Shown: positions 45,480 to 54,739, counted from the first letter of the stretch. The stretch is 64,000 bases of DNA from Polynucleobacter sp. MWH-UH25E (GCF_018687095.1 NZ_CP061286.1:1604968-1668967), one strand, 5' to 3'. A program made the numbers and translations. The notes: generated by a model from the letters alone, not told the origin.

Positions 45480-48400
45480 TCAATATACCCTTTTTTCACG
45501 CCAAGACTTGTATTTCACGCGCCCTGTAGACGATGCATTACTTGAACTGAGCTTGGCTAAATTATCCCGGCCAGATGGTAGAGAACTACCAGGCGCCAGA
45601 TTACTCATACCAACATAAATATTGCCTTTAGAGTCGACCACGGGCTGGGTTGCCAAGCCTTGGCCTATCACCGAACCACCGCTACCCGTAGCACAACTAT
45701 CAGTCATCTCAATAAGGCGACTGGTGCCATACAAAGGGCATGACGCCGCCTCAGGCTGATAGGCCGAGAAATAGACATACTTGTTATAGACGGCCGCCCT
45801 ACCGACGACTTTCTGAAAATCAGCTGCTGCACTAACACCCGTTTTTGCATACACATCGGCATACCAAGAGTTATTCACATCGCATTGCTGGGTATTGACA
45901 TTAGTGAAAGTACTAACGGTTTGATTAGTCTTGCTTAGGATGGTTGCTGGAAAATCCGTGTCCATAACACCAAAAACTCGATTATTAATGGTTGAGACCC
46001 TTCTTTGTAGACGAGTCTGGTCACCAGAGCCAAAGAAATTAAAAAGGCGATTAACCGATCCACCGCCAGTGGCGGTTCCGGACACAATGGTCGATCCCAA
46101 TTGGTTATAAGCCATTCGATCATTGGCTAAAGTGGCCTGATCTAAGAATGACTCGTAGAGGGTAAAGAGGCCAGCGTTCGCATCCGACAGACTGGCTTTA
46201 CTGAGGTTGTATTTCCAAAGCTTACCCTGCAAGTCTGTGAAATAAGCAATTCCCCCGTAATAATTTGCCAATGATGTGCCATCTCCGGTGATGACGGTCA
46301 AGTCTGCAGTGACACCATTCGGAATGTTTGATGTCGTGTCGTTCGCCACCGGCGTTGCCGCCAATACGTGACCGCCTGTAGAGGCCACCACACTCGAACC
46401 TGTTGCACCACAAGATGCAGTGGTTAAGGAGGCATCCGGCTCAAGTTCTAGCACGTAAGCATAAGAACCGTATGAACTAGCAGCAGTAGTGCCAGATGAT
46501 GAAGCGCCGCCAGCAAAGCCACCGCCAAAGACAGCAACCCAGCGTTGGCTCGTTGAGCCCTTTGTGTATGGCAACAACATAATCACCGGGCGAGACCAAG
46601 CGCCGCCAAGCTTGGAATAATCAAAATTGCTGCAGCTCGTGCTGTAGGCAAAGGTCGACTTTTTACCACTGGCATCCCAATAGTTAATCACTTTATTGGC
46701 TGTGTCATTGTTGACGGTAAATAAATGTGCCGGTGCGTCTGGGTTGGTAATGTCTAGAGCGTAATAACTATTCCCACCCCACCCTAGACCACCCATCAAG
46801 ACCGTCTTCCATTTAGCCTCACCGTAAAAGTACACATCCTTCACGGTAATCGGTCCGTCAACACTAAAAATACTATTACTGGTTCCCGAGCCCGCATTCA
46901 GTCCTGTAGTACCTGTCATATTTCTAAGCATAGGCGTTACTGATGGCGGAATAAACGCCCAACGCTCATTCAAATCCAAATCAAAGGCATGTAGCATGCC
47001 ATCATTTGCGCCAACGTAGAGTTGGGAGCGGCGACTGGCATTACTATCTATGAAAGAGCTGTAGTTGTATTGATATCTAAAGTAAGCTTCCGACTTACCA
47101 AAGGTAGCCACGTCCGAACTCCAGGGTGCATTCGGAATGCCTACTAACACCATCTCCGAATGATAGGTGTCACCCAAGACAGAGGTACGCACTGCTGTTT
47201 GTGCCGAACTCTCCTCCCATGAAGAATTAAAACCACGTACAAAGTTGATCAGGTTTTGAGTGGTAGCTGTACTGCTAGTGGCTGGGCAGTTGTAAAGCAG
47301 ACTCTCTAGTTTGGCAGTATTGCCTGTAGTCATATTGTTGTAGTTGCTGTCCAAAGGCAGTGCGCTAGACATACATAAAGGGTCGTAACCTACAGTCCAA
47401 ATAGATCTGCCACCAGATGAATAGGAACCAGTGCCACTTGCACGAGCAAATAATTTACTTTGAGCCGTAACAGGCGGGTCTGCAGTAATGGCACCACTGG
47501 CATCCAATTGATAGCGCTTGATTTCTCCAATCCACTGTTTATCCTTTTGGTATTCAAAGAGTGCTTGATAAATCGTGCCATCGCCGATCACAGGCGGAGC
47601 ATACGTTTGCCAAACATCGGATCGAGTGCTGCTACCTGCTGGCAAAGATGCGGTTTTGGTTGGCAAGGATGGGGCCACCGCTGAACCACTCACGCCTTTA
47701 AAACCAAAACCGAAAGCAATCGTTGGATAAAGTGGGTCATATCCTAAAGAGTAAATACCGGCACCTACAGTAGTTAAAGCATTAATCACCTCTGTTCGAG
47801 AGGCGCCTGCTCCGTAATAAATGTAGAAAATGGCAGACTCATTACAAAGTAAGTCACCGAACTGAAAGGTAAATGACGCACCCAAATTAGTGTCTTGATT
47901 ATTAATGCGACCCCCTATGCCCGTGAAATCCACATGGGTTGATGTCGTTACTGGCAATGGTGCTGGTTGGCAGTTGATGGTAGGGTTGGGCGTAATGGAG
48001 TACCAAGATCCGCCGTTATCGCAAGAGTCATAAATCTTCGGGGTATAAGCACTCGCATATGAAGCAGCTACCCCAACCTGATCAGTCAATACAGTAGTCA
48101 AATTATTCAACATATCCCAGTCCATGATGCGGCGATAGCGCACATCCGTCAGAGTGCCGCCCGAGATATTGGTGATAGTGACTAAGGCCTGAAATAGATT
48201 GGGGTTGGTGGTCCCGCTGGTGGGTCCATACACATGCGTGACCTCCAGCAAGGGTGCTTTTGAGGTGTCTGCTGGATCACTAATCCACACGGTCGATTTA
48301 ATACTGGTGGAGTCAACCACAAAACTTTTAACAGTGATGTTGGCCGATACACCGCCGGCATCCACCGAGGCATAACCAGCAATAGGCGTTCCAGATACTG

Positions 48401-48794
48401 GCAACACCCCACTAGCACCCCACCCCTCCCATTTGCGACCAGGGGCGGTACCATCGTACCAACCAGCGGGATAATTGGTGCCATTACCTGAAATTGGTCT
48501 ACCCCCACCCCATTTATAAGCAGTCCCAACAGACCCTACGGGTGTTGTATTCAGGGTATTCGCATTATTTGCTACAGTTCCCGAACCACCAGGTGTGTTC
48601 AAGTTTCCCGCGGGATTGACACCCAAAGCAATAGTTTGATTTGCTACAGTCGTGCTGTTATGAATGATTCCCCACAATGGAAAATTCTGCGCAAACGCCA
48701 CTCCAGAAAAGCAAAAGCACAGCAGCATCAGAGTGCGAATAAACAGTGATTTTTCTAAATACATTGAAGGGTGAATTTTGTCTGCGTGTTTCAT
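45480..48794 (-). CDS. pilY1: PilY1-type pilus tip/biogenesis protein
   Basis: A 1104-residue exported protein with a signal peptide (about residues 16-36, ending SGVAFAQ). The C-terminal two thirds (about 590-1100) form the PilC/PilY1 beta-propeller, recognised by YVGANDGMLHAFDLDLNERW, VLMGGLGWGGNSYYALDI and WVAVFGGGFAGGASS. The N-terminal 560 residues are a large Thr/Ser/Gly-rich region without a von Willebrand A domain, unlike Pseudomonas PilY1. It follows the minor pilin genes (four-base gap) and is followed by the PilM-PilN fusion. Family members cap the pilus and mediate adhesion. Confidence 0.9.
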   Translation of the reverse strand: MKHADKIHPSMYLEKSLFIRTLMLLCFCFSGVAFAQNFPLWGIIHNSTTVANQTIALGVNPAGNLNTPGGSGTVANNANTLNTTPVGSVGTAYKWGGGRPISGNGTNYPAGWYDGTAPGRKWEGWGASGVLPVSGTPIAGYASVDAGGVSANITVKSFVVDSTSIKSTVWISDPADTSKAPLLEVTHVYGPTSGTTNPNLFQALVTITNISGGTLTDVRYRRIMDWDMLNNLTTVLTDQVGVAASYASAYTPKIYDSCDNGGSWYSITPNPTINCQPAPLPVTTSTHVDFTGIGGRINNQDTNLGASFTFQFGDLLCNESAIFYIYYGAGASRTEVINALTTVGAGIYSLGYDPLYPTIAFGFGFKGVSGSAVAPSLPTKTASLPAGSSTRSDVWQTYAPPVIGDGTIYQALFEYQKDKQWIGEIKRYQLDASGAITADPPVTAQSKLFARASGTGSYSSGGRSIWTVGYDPLCMSSALPLDSNYNNMTTGNTAKLESLLYNCPATSSTATTQNLINFVRGFNSSWEESSAQTAVRTSVLGDTYHSEMVLVGIPNAPWSSDVATFGKSEAYFRYQYNYSSFIDSNASRRSQLYVGANDGMLHAFDLDLNERWAFIPPSVTPMLRNMTGTTGLNAGSGTSNSIFSVDGPITVKDVYFYGEAKWKTVLMGGLGWGGNSYYALDITNPDAPAHLFTVNNDTANKVINYWDASGKKSTFAYSTSCSNFDYSKLGGAWSRPVIMLLPYTKGSTSQRWVAVFGGGFAGGASSSGTTAASSYGSYAYVLELEPDASLTTASCGATGSSVVASTGGHVLAATPVANDTTSNIPNGVTADLTVITGDGTSLANYYGGIAYFTDLQGKLWKYNLSKASLSDANAGLFTLYESFLDQATLANDRMAYNQLGSTIVSGTATGGGSVNRLFNFFGSGDQTRLQRRVSTINNRVFGVMDTDFPATILSKTNQTVSTFTNVNTQQCDVNNSWYADVYAKTGVSAAADFQKVVGRAAVYNKYVYFSAYQPEAASCPLYGTSRLIEMTDSCATGSGGSVIGQGLATQPVVDSKGNIYVGMSNLAPGSSLPSGRDNLAKLSSSNASSTGRVKYKSWREKRVY

Positions 48795-48798
48795 GGTT

Positions 48799-49431
48799 TT
48801 ATGGGGTGTAAGACACCACTACCTCCAAGATTGAGCGACTAGAGTTAGATTGCCAAAAGGTTTTATTGATCTTGTTACCAGTAAGCGGCACATTAAAGTT
48901 ACCTACAGCGGTAATACGAATAGTGTATGTGAAGGTAGATAGCCCATAGCCGTTAGTCGTTCCGACTTCATTACCAATACCCAGTGATGCCGTACTGGCT
49001 AGCTTTTCAACGATGCACGATGAATAACTTGCCCGCCCCGCCCGGTCTTTAAACTTCGCACTACGACTATCTGTTTGCCCAATGGGCACAGTGTCAGCTA
49101 ATACCGTCTTGCCACTCAACGGATTGCCAGTACTAGCTAAATCATAGGCAGCACCTACCCCGTTTACCCAAGATTTTCCAGCGCTCGTATCCAACCACTC
49201 AATGGCATTATCAAAACAGGTTTCACCCGCTTCAATAGAAACCGGTTTATTGGCCACTGCCGCTACCAAATCCGATTGAGTTGAAGCAATATAAGCAATG
49301 CCTGCTCCCATTACCATCAGCACCAACAAGAGGATCAGTGTCACCACCAATGCCAACCCTGATTGAGCCGAGTTGACCCCACTCAATCGAGCCTGAACGA
49401 TACGAGTATGACTAGGGAACCAGTGAGACAT
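48799..49431 (-). CDS. pilX: Minor pilin PilX-like
   Basis: A 210-residue pilin-like protein. A PilX-type N-terminus (SAQSGLALVVTLILLLVLMVM, cleavage after Gly near residue 25) makes the hydrophobic assembly helix, and the first part of the mature region has GETCFDNAIEWL. The globular domain is not conserved. Its gene overlaps pilW by 20 bases and precedes the PilY1 gene by four, as in the fimU-pilV-W-X-Y1 tip cassette. Confidence 0.82.
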   Translation of the reverse strand: MSHWFPSHTRIVQARLSGVNSAQSGLALVVTLILLLVLMVMGAGIAYIASTQSDLVAAVANKPVSIEAGETCFDNAIEWLDTSAGKSWVNGVGAAYDLASTGNPLSGKTVLADTVPIGQTDSRSAKFKDRAGRASYSSCIVEKLASTASLGIGNEVGTTNGYGLSTFTYTIRITAVGNFNVPLTGNKINKTFWQSNSSRSILEVVVSYTP

Positions 49432-50101
49432 TCTTGGCCCTCGTAATCACATTAAAGGTTTTACTTACTACTCTTGCTGATCCATCAATCTTTTGTGGGG
49501 ATTGAATCGTCAAAATAGCTTTTACTGTTTGGGGTTGACCAGAAAATGTGCCAGAGGATTTGAGATTAGCTGCCTCTACTGAAAAGGCAGTAACCCAATC
49601 CAGAATTGGTTCACCACTGCTCTGCCCATACATTGGGGTTGAACTTGCTAAGGTACACAAAGCGCTCGGGTTATTGCATTTACGCCATTCGCGCATCAAA
49701 CGTTGGCGCTGATTGCCTGAAGTTGGCGTATAGCTATTGAGGTAGTAGCGAATTAATGCCCTGTAAAGAACGCCTGAATCATCATAGTCGTCGTACACGA
49801 GCGTTAAATCATTTGCATTACTGATAGTGATAGGTTGATTGCTTGGCATCGGATTCACATCGCTGTAATCCAGATAGCCCGCCATCCGAATATCCGCCTT
49901 TAATAAATCAATCGCGCGCAGTGCATTGCGATTGACTTCCGTTTGCGCCGTCAAGACTTGATGTTGTTGGGCAAAGAAGGTATAGCCAGCATACGTTCCA
50001 GCGATCACAATCGATGAGACGGCCAGAGCTACTAGCAACTCAACCAATGTATAGCCATGCTCAGATAAAAGTTTAATGGGAGAAACGTGAAGGTGCTTCA
50101 T
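49412..50101 (-). CDS. pilW: Minor pilin PilW-like
   Basis: A 229-residue prepilin with a type III signal: SEHGYTLVELLVALAVSSIVIAG, cleaved between Gly and Tyr, Glu at mature position 5. The C-terminal domain is PilW-like. It overlaps the PilV-type gene by four bases and the PilX-type gene by 20, so the tip cassette is translated together. Confidence 0.85.
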   Translation of the reverse strand: MKHLHVSPIKLLSEHGYTLVELLVALAVSSIVIAGTYAGYTFFAQQHQVLTAQTEVNRNALRAIDLLKADIRMAGYLDYSDVNPMPSNQPITISNANDLTLVYDDYDDSGVLYRALIRYYLNSYTPTSGNQRQRLMREWRKCNNPSALCTLASSTPMYGQSSGEPILDWVTAFSVEAANLKSSGTFSGQPQTVKAILTIQSPQKIDGSARVVSKTFNVITRAKNVSLVP

Positions 50102-50574
50102 GGTTTTCTCAACTTCCTTGTGAAATACGCACTAACACCACCATCACCAGTCACTAAGCTAACATTTACGATTAAACCCGTACCATCATTCACTAGATCA
50201 ACCTGACGAATCTCTTGGCCTGATGCAGCATTAAATGCGCCGATATTGGCATTAAGATCATCGCACCATGCACGTCTCTCATCACCTGCGTTATAACTAG
50301 CGCAATTCGCTAGAGATCCAGCATATTGACTGGCATTAACAAAGGGGTTGAGTGGGTCAGTGCTGGCACGCATCGCTTGTGCACTGATCGTCTCCACAAT
50401 GCGATCCCCCATTAAGTTGATATACATTCTTTTTTCCGAATCGGCGATCACTTGCTGAGAAATGCCAAAGAAAAAATACAGGCCACTAAACCCAATCGTA
50501 AAAATGGCCATAGCCACCAGAGCTTCAACTAATGTAAAGCCCCTTTCACGATCGAGCAGCGTGGCTGACCCCAT
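50098..50574 (-). CDS. pilV: Minor pilin PilV-like
   Basis: A prepilin of 158 residues with the leader ending RERG and a mature start FTLVEALVAMAIFTIGFSGL. I chose the ATG at 50574, which overlaps the FimT-like stop (TAATG) exactly as at other junctions in this operon; an upstream in-frame ATG at 50592 adds six residues. The rest is a short globular domain with three Cys and a GDERRAWCDDL segment near 83-93. Confidence 0.82.
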   Translation of the reverse strand: MGSATLLDRERGFTLVEALVAMAIFTIGFSGLYFFFGISQQVIADSEKRMYINLMGDRIVETISAQAMRASTDPLNPFVNASQYAGSLANCASYNAGDERRAWCDDLNANIGAFNAASGQEIRQVDLVNDGTGLIVNVSLVTGDGGVSAYFTRKLRKP

Positions 50575-51131
50575 TAATCTTGCTCCACCCAAGCGCTACC
50601 GTTTTCTTTCCAGCGATATTTCTGCACAAATCCGGTGGTTTGATTAACCAGGACCCGAAATGCACCCACCTTGGTTCGATCGCCACCACGATTGAGCTCA
50701 ATATCAATAGCGCCACCACCTTCCGTGGAGGTTAGACCACTCGATGCAAATACACCTCGACCAGTGCTACATAGAGTGCTCACGATAGTGGACTCACCTG
50801 ACAACACATTGAAATTGATATCAGTAGCGCTTGGGTCCTCTAAGAGGTTATTTGAAAAGCCACTGGCTACGCTCGAGGCAAGCGATTGCGGATTTGATGA
50901 GATTTGATATGTTAATTTTGTAGGAGAACTACAGATCAATACACCTGTGCCATTGATGGTGCGCACGCGCGTCTTAATAAAATCAACCGTTGACAGTAGA
51001 GCCATATAATCAGATTCTAGAGCGCGTTTTGCACGCCAATTCATAATGCTGGGGGTGATAAAGGAGCTCACAATCAGCAAAATGCCGACTACGACAATGA
51101 CCTCCAGAAAGCTCACTCCTTTTTGCTTCAT
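50574..51131 (-). CDS. Minor pilin FimT/GspH-like
   Basis: A 185-residue prepilin of the GspH/FimT family. The leader is MKQKG and the mature start VSFLEVIVVVGILLIVSSF has Glu at position 5 in VSFLE. The C-terminus ends with a Trp-rich stretch (YRWKENGSAWVEQD) typical of FimT/FimU tips, some of which bind DNA. It overlaps pilT by four bases and the PilV-like gene by one. Confidence 0.82.
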   Translation of the reverse strand: MKQKGVSFLEVIVVVGILLIVSSFITPSIMNWRAKRALESDYMALLSTVDFIKTRVRTINGTGVLICSSPTKLTYQISSNPQSLASSVASGFSNNLLEDPSATDINFNVLSGESTIVSTLCSTGRGVFASSGLTSTEGGGAIDIELNRGGDRTKVGAFRVLVNQTTGFVQKYRWKENGSAWVEQD

Positions 51132-52129
51132 GTCGCCTCGATTTGCCCCGCTTGTACTAATTGCTGAATAGAGGCTTCCATGGTCATCATGCCCTCGCCT
51201 CGCGCCATTTGCATCACACTCGGTATTTGGAAGACTTTATTTTCTCGAATCAAGTTGCGCACTGCTGGATTGCACGTCATGACTTCAAATGCACCTACTC
51301 GACCAGGAGCATCCTTTTTCTTAAATAAGCGCTGGGTCATCACTAGACGTAATGACTGTGAGAGCTGTGCGCGCACTTGGTCTTGCTGCTGAGATGGGAA
51401 TACGTCGATGATACGGTTAATCGTATTGGGCGCGCCACTGGTATGCAAGGTACCAAACACCAAGTGGCCAGTTTCAGCTGCAGTCAGTGCCAGTTGGATA
51501 GTCTCTAGGTCGCGCAACTCGCCCACCAAAATGACATCTGGGTCTTCACGTAATGAAGCGCGTAAGGCCGATGAAAATGACACCGTATCGCGTTTAACTT
51601 CTCGTTGTGAAACCACGCTATTTTGGTTCTGATGAATAAATTCGATCGGATCTTCAATGGTGATGATGTGTTCATGACGTGTCCGGTTGATGCGATCAAT
51701 CATGGCTGCCAAGGTGGTCGACTTACCTGAGCCTGTTGGACCAGTCACCAAAATCAAACCGTTCTCCAGCTCAATCACATCTCGAGCAACTGGCGGCAAC
51801 CCTAACACATCAAATGCCGGTATTTGCGTCTCGATTTTTCTCATTACGGCCGCTAAGCCACGTGAGGTTCTAAATAGATTGACCCGGAAACGAATATCCC
51901 CCGCTTCTACCGCCAAATCCGCATCAAACTGTTCGTTAAAAATAGCTTGTTGTTCTTTGGTGAGTTGCTGAGTAATGAATTCTTCCATCTCAGCTTGAGT
52001 CAGAATATCCTCAGGAAAGGTTTGAATCACACCATCGACCCGAATGGATACGGGCTCATTCGCATGAAAATGCAGATCGGATAATTTATGTGAACCTACA
52101 TAGCGCAATGCTTTATCCATCAAACCCAT
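51128..52129 (-). CDS. pilT: Pilus retraction ATPase PilT
   Basis: Retraction motor of 333 residues. It starts with the short N-terminal PAS-like domain (SDLHFHANEPVSIRVDG), has Walker A GPTGSGKST near 128-136, Walker B and His box (DPDVILVGELRD, LVFGTLHTSGA) and the AVRNLIRE motif near 298-305 that is diagnostic of PilT over PilB. It allows twitching and DNA uptake. In Pseudomonas pilT is not in the pilin cassette; here it lies between the prepilin peptidase and FimT-like genes, so all assembly functions are in one operon. Confidence 0.93.
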   Translation of the reverse strand: MGLMDKALRYVGSHKLSDLHFHANEPVSIRVDGVIQTFPEDILTQAEMEEFITQQLTKEQQAIFNEQFDADLAVEAGDIRFRVNLFRTSRGLAAVMRKIETQIPAFDVLGLPPVARDVIELENGLILVTGPTGSGKSTTLAAMIDRINRTRHEHIITIEDPIEFIHQNQNSVVSQREVKRDTVSFSSALRASLREDPDVILVGELRDLETIQLALTAAETGHLVFGTLHTSGAPNTINRIIDVFPSQQQDQVRAQLSQSLRLVMTQRLFKKKDAPGRVGAFEVMTCNPAVRNLIRENKVFQIPSVMQMARGEGMMTMEASIQQLVQAGQIEAT

Positions 52130-52143
52130 AGTGCATTCACCTT

Positions 52144-52995
52144 TTAAATAATGATGTATCGAATGAAGTTGGGAGCAAATAGAAAAATTGCTCCCGCCAA
52201 TATTAAGAATGGGCCAAAGGGCAGCATGCGCTCAGGGTTCCATTGCTCTTTGTTCAAGAGCATTTGCAAGCCAACGCCCAATAAGGCCAATATTGTTGCT
52301 AGACCCAAAATCGGCATGATGGTAGTCACGCCCAGCCATGCACCAAGTGCACCTAGAAGCTTGAAGTCTCCACCACCAAAGCCATCACGACCCCGCCAGA
52401 GCCAATAGAGAAAATTAATAGACCATGGCAATAAGTACCCTACTGCGGCCCCTAGAATGGCAGCAACAGGTGCAAGTGGCAAAAAATTAAAAGCACTGCC
52501 TAAAAGACCAAGCCAGAGAACACTATAAGTGAAGCAATCTGGCAGATAGTAAGTTTCTATATCAATCCAAAACAGGATGATCAACAGGGCGAACAAAGCA
52601 CAATGCAGAAGCATCTGAAAGCTAAGCCCAAACTGTACATAACTCCACATAAAGGCTAGCCCGGTAGCAAATTCCACTAACAAGTAGCGAGAAGAGATGT
52701 GCTTACCGCAACTGCGACACTTGCCGCGCAAACGCAACCAAGAAAATACTGGGATATTGTCGCGCCAAGCAATCTTTTGACCACAGCATGGCGTGGTAGA
52801 TGGTGGATTAAATAGGCAACTCCATGGCGAAACACTCACTCCGGTATCTACAGCAGATTCAGCATTACTGAAGAGCGCCTTTGGCATGCGCCAAATCACC
52901 ACATTTAAAAAACTACCCACAATCAAACCGAGCAACAGAAAATACAGCGAACCTACTGTATTGGTGCCAAAGAAAAGGTTGAAGTGTTCAATCAT
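52144..52995 (-). CDS. pilD: Prepilin peptidase PilD
   Basis: Membrane aspartyl protease that cleaves and N-methylates prepilins, 283 residues. The two catalytic Asp are in FWIDIETYYLPD (about 160-171) and GFGGGDFKLLGALG (about 218-231). The zinc-type cysteine region of the N-terminal domain reads PCCGQKIAWRDN...CRSC: the first pair is CC instead of CxxC. About seven membrane helices. It lies between the PilE-like minor pilin and pilT. Confidence 0.92.
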   Translation of the reverse strand: MIEHFNLFFGTNTVGSLYFLLLGLIVGSFLNVVIWRMPKALFSNAESAVDTGVSVSPWSCLFNPPSTTPCCGQKIAWRDNIPVFSWLRLRGKCRSCGKHISSRYLLVEFATGLAFMWSYVQFGLSFQMLLHCALFALLIILFWIDIETYYLPDCFTYSVLWLGLLGSAFNFLPLAPVAAILGAAVGYLLPWSINFLYWLWRGRDGFGGGDFKLLGALGAWLGVTTIMPILGLATILALLGVGLQMLLNKEQWNPERMLPFGPFLILAGAIFLFAPNFIRYIII

Positions 52996-53007
52996 GAAAA
53001 TGGATCA

Positions 53008-53472
53008 CTAGAATCCTGTTTTGACATTTTGTTGATTAATCGAATACGTCAAACTCGAATCACTTCTCGATTGGGCGTAGGCCACATAGTCATTGGAATT
53101 CACGCCCGTGCAATTGCCTGAGGAGCCGACTGTTCCAGGCGAAATATAGAAATAAAAGTCATTGCTTGTTCCAACCACAATGGGTCCAGTTGTTGGTGTA
53201 GTGGAGCCCAATAAATATTGATTCACACTCGTAGATTGGTCGCCAGATCCAGGCGTAATGTAGTAGCAATAGTTTTCAGCAAAATAATTTTTCTGCATCA
53301 AGTAAATTGTCTTAAGGGTATTTTGCGCTTCAGCATTCTTGGCAATACGAATATTGTTGGTGTAGATGGGCACACCAATGGCAGCCAATATCGCAATGAT
53401 GGCGATAGTGACCAACAATTCCATCAGGGTGATGCCTAACTGCCCTCTTCTTTTTGCCGAACTGGTTTGCAC
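53008..53472 (-). CDS. pilE: Type IV pilin, PilE-like
   Basis: A 154-residue prepilin with a GTG start at 53472. Leader cleavage LG/ITLMELLVTIAIIAILAAI gives Glu at mature position 5, and the C-terminal Cys pair (ENYCYYI, SGNCTGVN) would close the D-region loop. It differs from the major pilin in the following gene, so it is probably a minor pilin. A terminator stem lies immediately before its ribosome binding site. Confidence 0.88.
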   Translation of the reverse strand: MQTSSAKRRGQLGITLMELLVTIAIIAILAAIGVPIYTNNIRIAKNAEAQNTLKTIYLMQKNYFAENYCYYITPGSGDQSTSVNQYLLGSTTPTTGPIVVGTSNDFYFYISPGTVGSSGNCTGVNSNDYVAYAQSRSDSSLTYSINQQNVKTGF

Positions 53473-53483
53473 CGCTACGCTCC

Positions 53484-53512
53484 CAAAAAAATGACCCGTA
53501 TTAACGGGTCAT
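53484..53512 (-). terminator. Terminator between major pilin and the pilus operon
   Basis: On the minus strand ATGACCCGT, a 4-base TAAT loop and ACGGGTCAT form a perfect 9-bp stem followed by seven T. It ends the pilin transcript. The T-run merges with GGGAG, the ribosome binding site of the next gene, so anything expressed past it must read through or start from a promoter inside the gap. Confidence 0.85.
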
Positions 53513-53565
53513 TTATCACACTCAAAACAAACTCAGAGCAAACTCAAAGTTGCTTTAGTAAAAAA

Positions 53566-54075
53566 TTACTGGACGCTAATGCACTCCGCAGCAGCTGGAT
53601 ATGCAGTAGAGGTGTTGGTGGCTGGATCAATAATCTTCGCCTGAATAGAAACACCAGATGGGCATGACGTAGTAGCTGCTCCGCTGATACCAATCTCACC
53701 ATTGTTTGCGGGAGGAATAGTGCCATTCACAGCAGTCGTAGAAGTGCTGTCGTACGGGTTCTTCATGGTTGCTAAACCATAGGCTGTGAAATACGTAGCA
53801 GCCGTAGTTGCAGTTAAACCGCTAGGACATGTAATAGTTGTGCCGCCTGCCTTAGGATCTGCCAAAGATGGTGTTAAGCCAGCGGAACACTTCGTCACCT
53901 CACCTGCAATGAATGTTTTCATACCATCGAAGTTTTGCTTGGTAGCGCTGACCTTCGCAGAAGCTTGGTAGCCGTTGTACATTGGTACGCCAATGGCAGT
54001 CAAAATACCGATGATGGCAATCACCACCAATAGTTCTACCAGCGTAAAACCTTTTTGTTTAGTTTGAGTATTCAC
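53566..54075 (-). CDS. pilA: Major type IV pilin
   Basis: Prepilin of 169 residues with the classic leader MNTQTKQKG and mature start FTLVELLVVIAIIGILTAIG. Four Cys (TKCSAG, ITCPSG, TSCPSG, AECISV) would give two disulfides in the C-terminal domain. A GTG start has GGAGG eight bases upstream, the strongest ribosome binding site in the pilus cluster, and a strong terminator follows, which fits a highly expressed major subunit. A perfect 18-bp palindrome lies 84 bases upstream of the start. Confidence 0.9.
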   Translation of the reverse strand: MNTQTKQKGFTLVELLVVIAIIGILTAIGVPMYNGYQASAKVSATKQNFDGMKTFIAGEVTKCSAGLTPSLADPKAGGTTITCPSGLTATTAATYFTAYGLATMKNPYDSTSTTAVNGTIPPANNGEIGISGAATTSCPSGVSIQAKIIDPATNTSTAYPAAAECISVQ

Positions 54076-54158
54076 TTAAAGCCTCCATGGGTGTTTGGTA
54101 ATGATGCTGCATTAAATTAACATTTATAGTATTTATAAATCAACAATTTAGATTTAGT

Positions 54159-54176
54159 ATGGTACTTAAGTACCAT
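54159..54176. promoter_or_regulatory. Perfect 18-bp palindrome upstream of pilA
   Basis: ATGGTACTTAAGTACCAT equals its own reverse complement. It lies between pilA and the exported-protein gene, about 84 bases before the pilA start. It has no loop or T-run on the pilA strand, so it reads as a dimeric protein site rather than a terminator. No sigma-54 GG-N10-GC spacing is present. Confidence 0.55.
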
Positions 54177-54240
54177 TTTTAACATAAATTGTTTATTTAA
54201 CAACGCTTTGAATGGATTTTATACATATTTCAAAGAGATA

Positions 54241-54735
54241 TTACTGTTTCTTCAATTCCTTCTGCAAAAGTTCAATATTTGCCTGATGCAAAGTTTGTTT
54301 CTTTTGTAAAGAAGCTAGCTCTTTAGCCTTATTCTGGGACTTGTTGGATGGGGTATTGAGATTAGCAATCTTTGTATTGATTGCATCGAGACGGTCCCGC
54401 TCCATATCCAACTCTTCCTCAATAATGCGCTTGCGCTCACCTTGGGCGTTTTCATAATTTGATTTATTTTTATTTGCTTTGCTTGCTTTCGCATCACCGG
54501 GCTTTGCGGCAACCGTAGATGAGGCATCGGCTTTTGTGCGCTTTTCGATCGGCGGCAAGACCATTTTTTTGCAATTCTTTTCTTTTTGTATATTGGAGAG
54601 CGTAATCACGCCTGGCGTATCGTCGCAGCGATAAATATCGGCATAAGCGTTAGACACCACTACACTCGACATGATCACAACACCCAGCCTGAATAGGGTT
54701 GCAGGCCCTACAAGCATTTGCAGAACTACATTCAT
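54241..54735 (-). CDS. Exported coiled-coil protein, DUF4124-like
   Basis: A 164-residue exported protein. A signal peptide (VVVSNAYA) is followed by a short domain with two Cys and the DUF4124-like pattern (DIYRCDDTPGVITLSN), then a Lys-rich linker and a C-terminal coiled coil (about 100-164) of Glu, Lys and Leu repeats. The start is uncertain: the ATG at 54735 lies five bases after the PilZ stop, and another at 54753 would overlap it. DUF4124 proteins are periplasmic and unassigned. It lies between the PilZ gene and pilA on the minus strand. Confidence 0.6.
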   Translation of the reverse strand: MNVVLQMLVGPATLFRLGVVIMSSVVVSNAYADIYRCDDTPGVITLSNIQKEKNCKKMVLPPIEKRTKADASSTVAAKPGDAKASKANKNKSNYENAQGERKRIIEEELDMERDRLDAINTKIANLNTPSNKSQNKAKELASLQKKQTLHQANIELLQKELKKQ

Positions 54736-54739
54736 AGCC

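Noticed and set aside
50575..50592. Longer start of the PilV-like gene at 50592
   Set aside because: The ATG at 50574 overlaps the preceding stop as TAATG, like the other junctions of this operon, and the leader peptide is already complete.
54159..54176. Palindrome before pilA as a sigma-54 promoter
   Set aside because: GG-N10-GC spacing with TGGC and TTGC boxes is absent.
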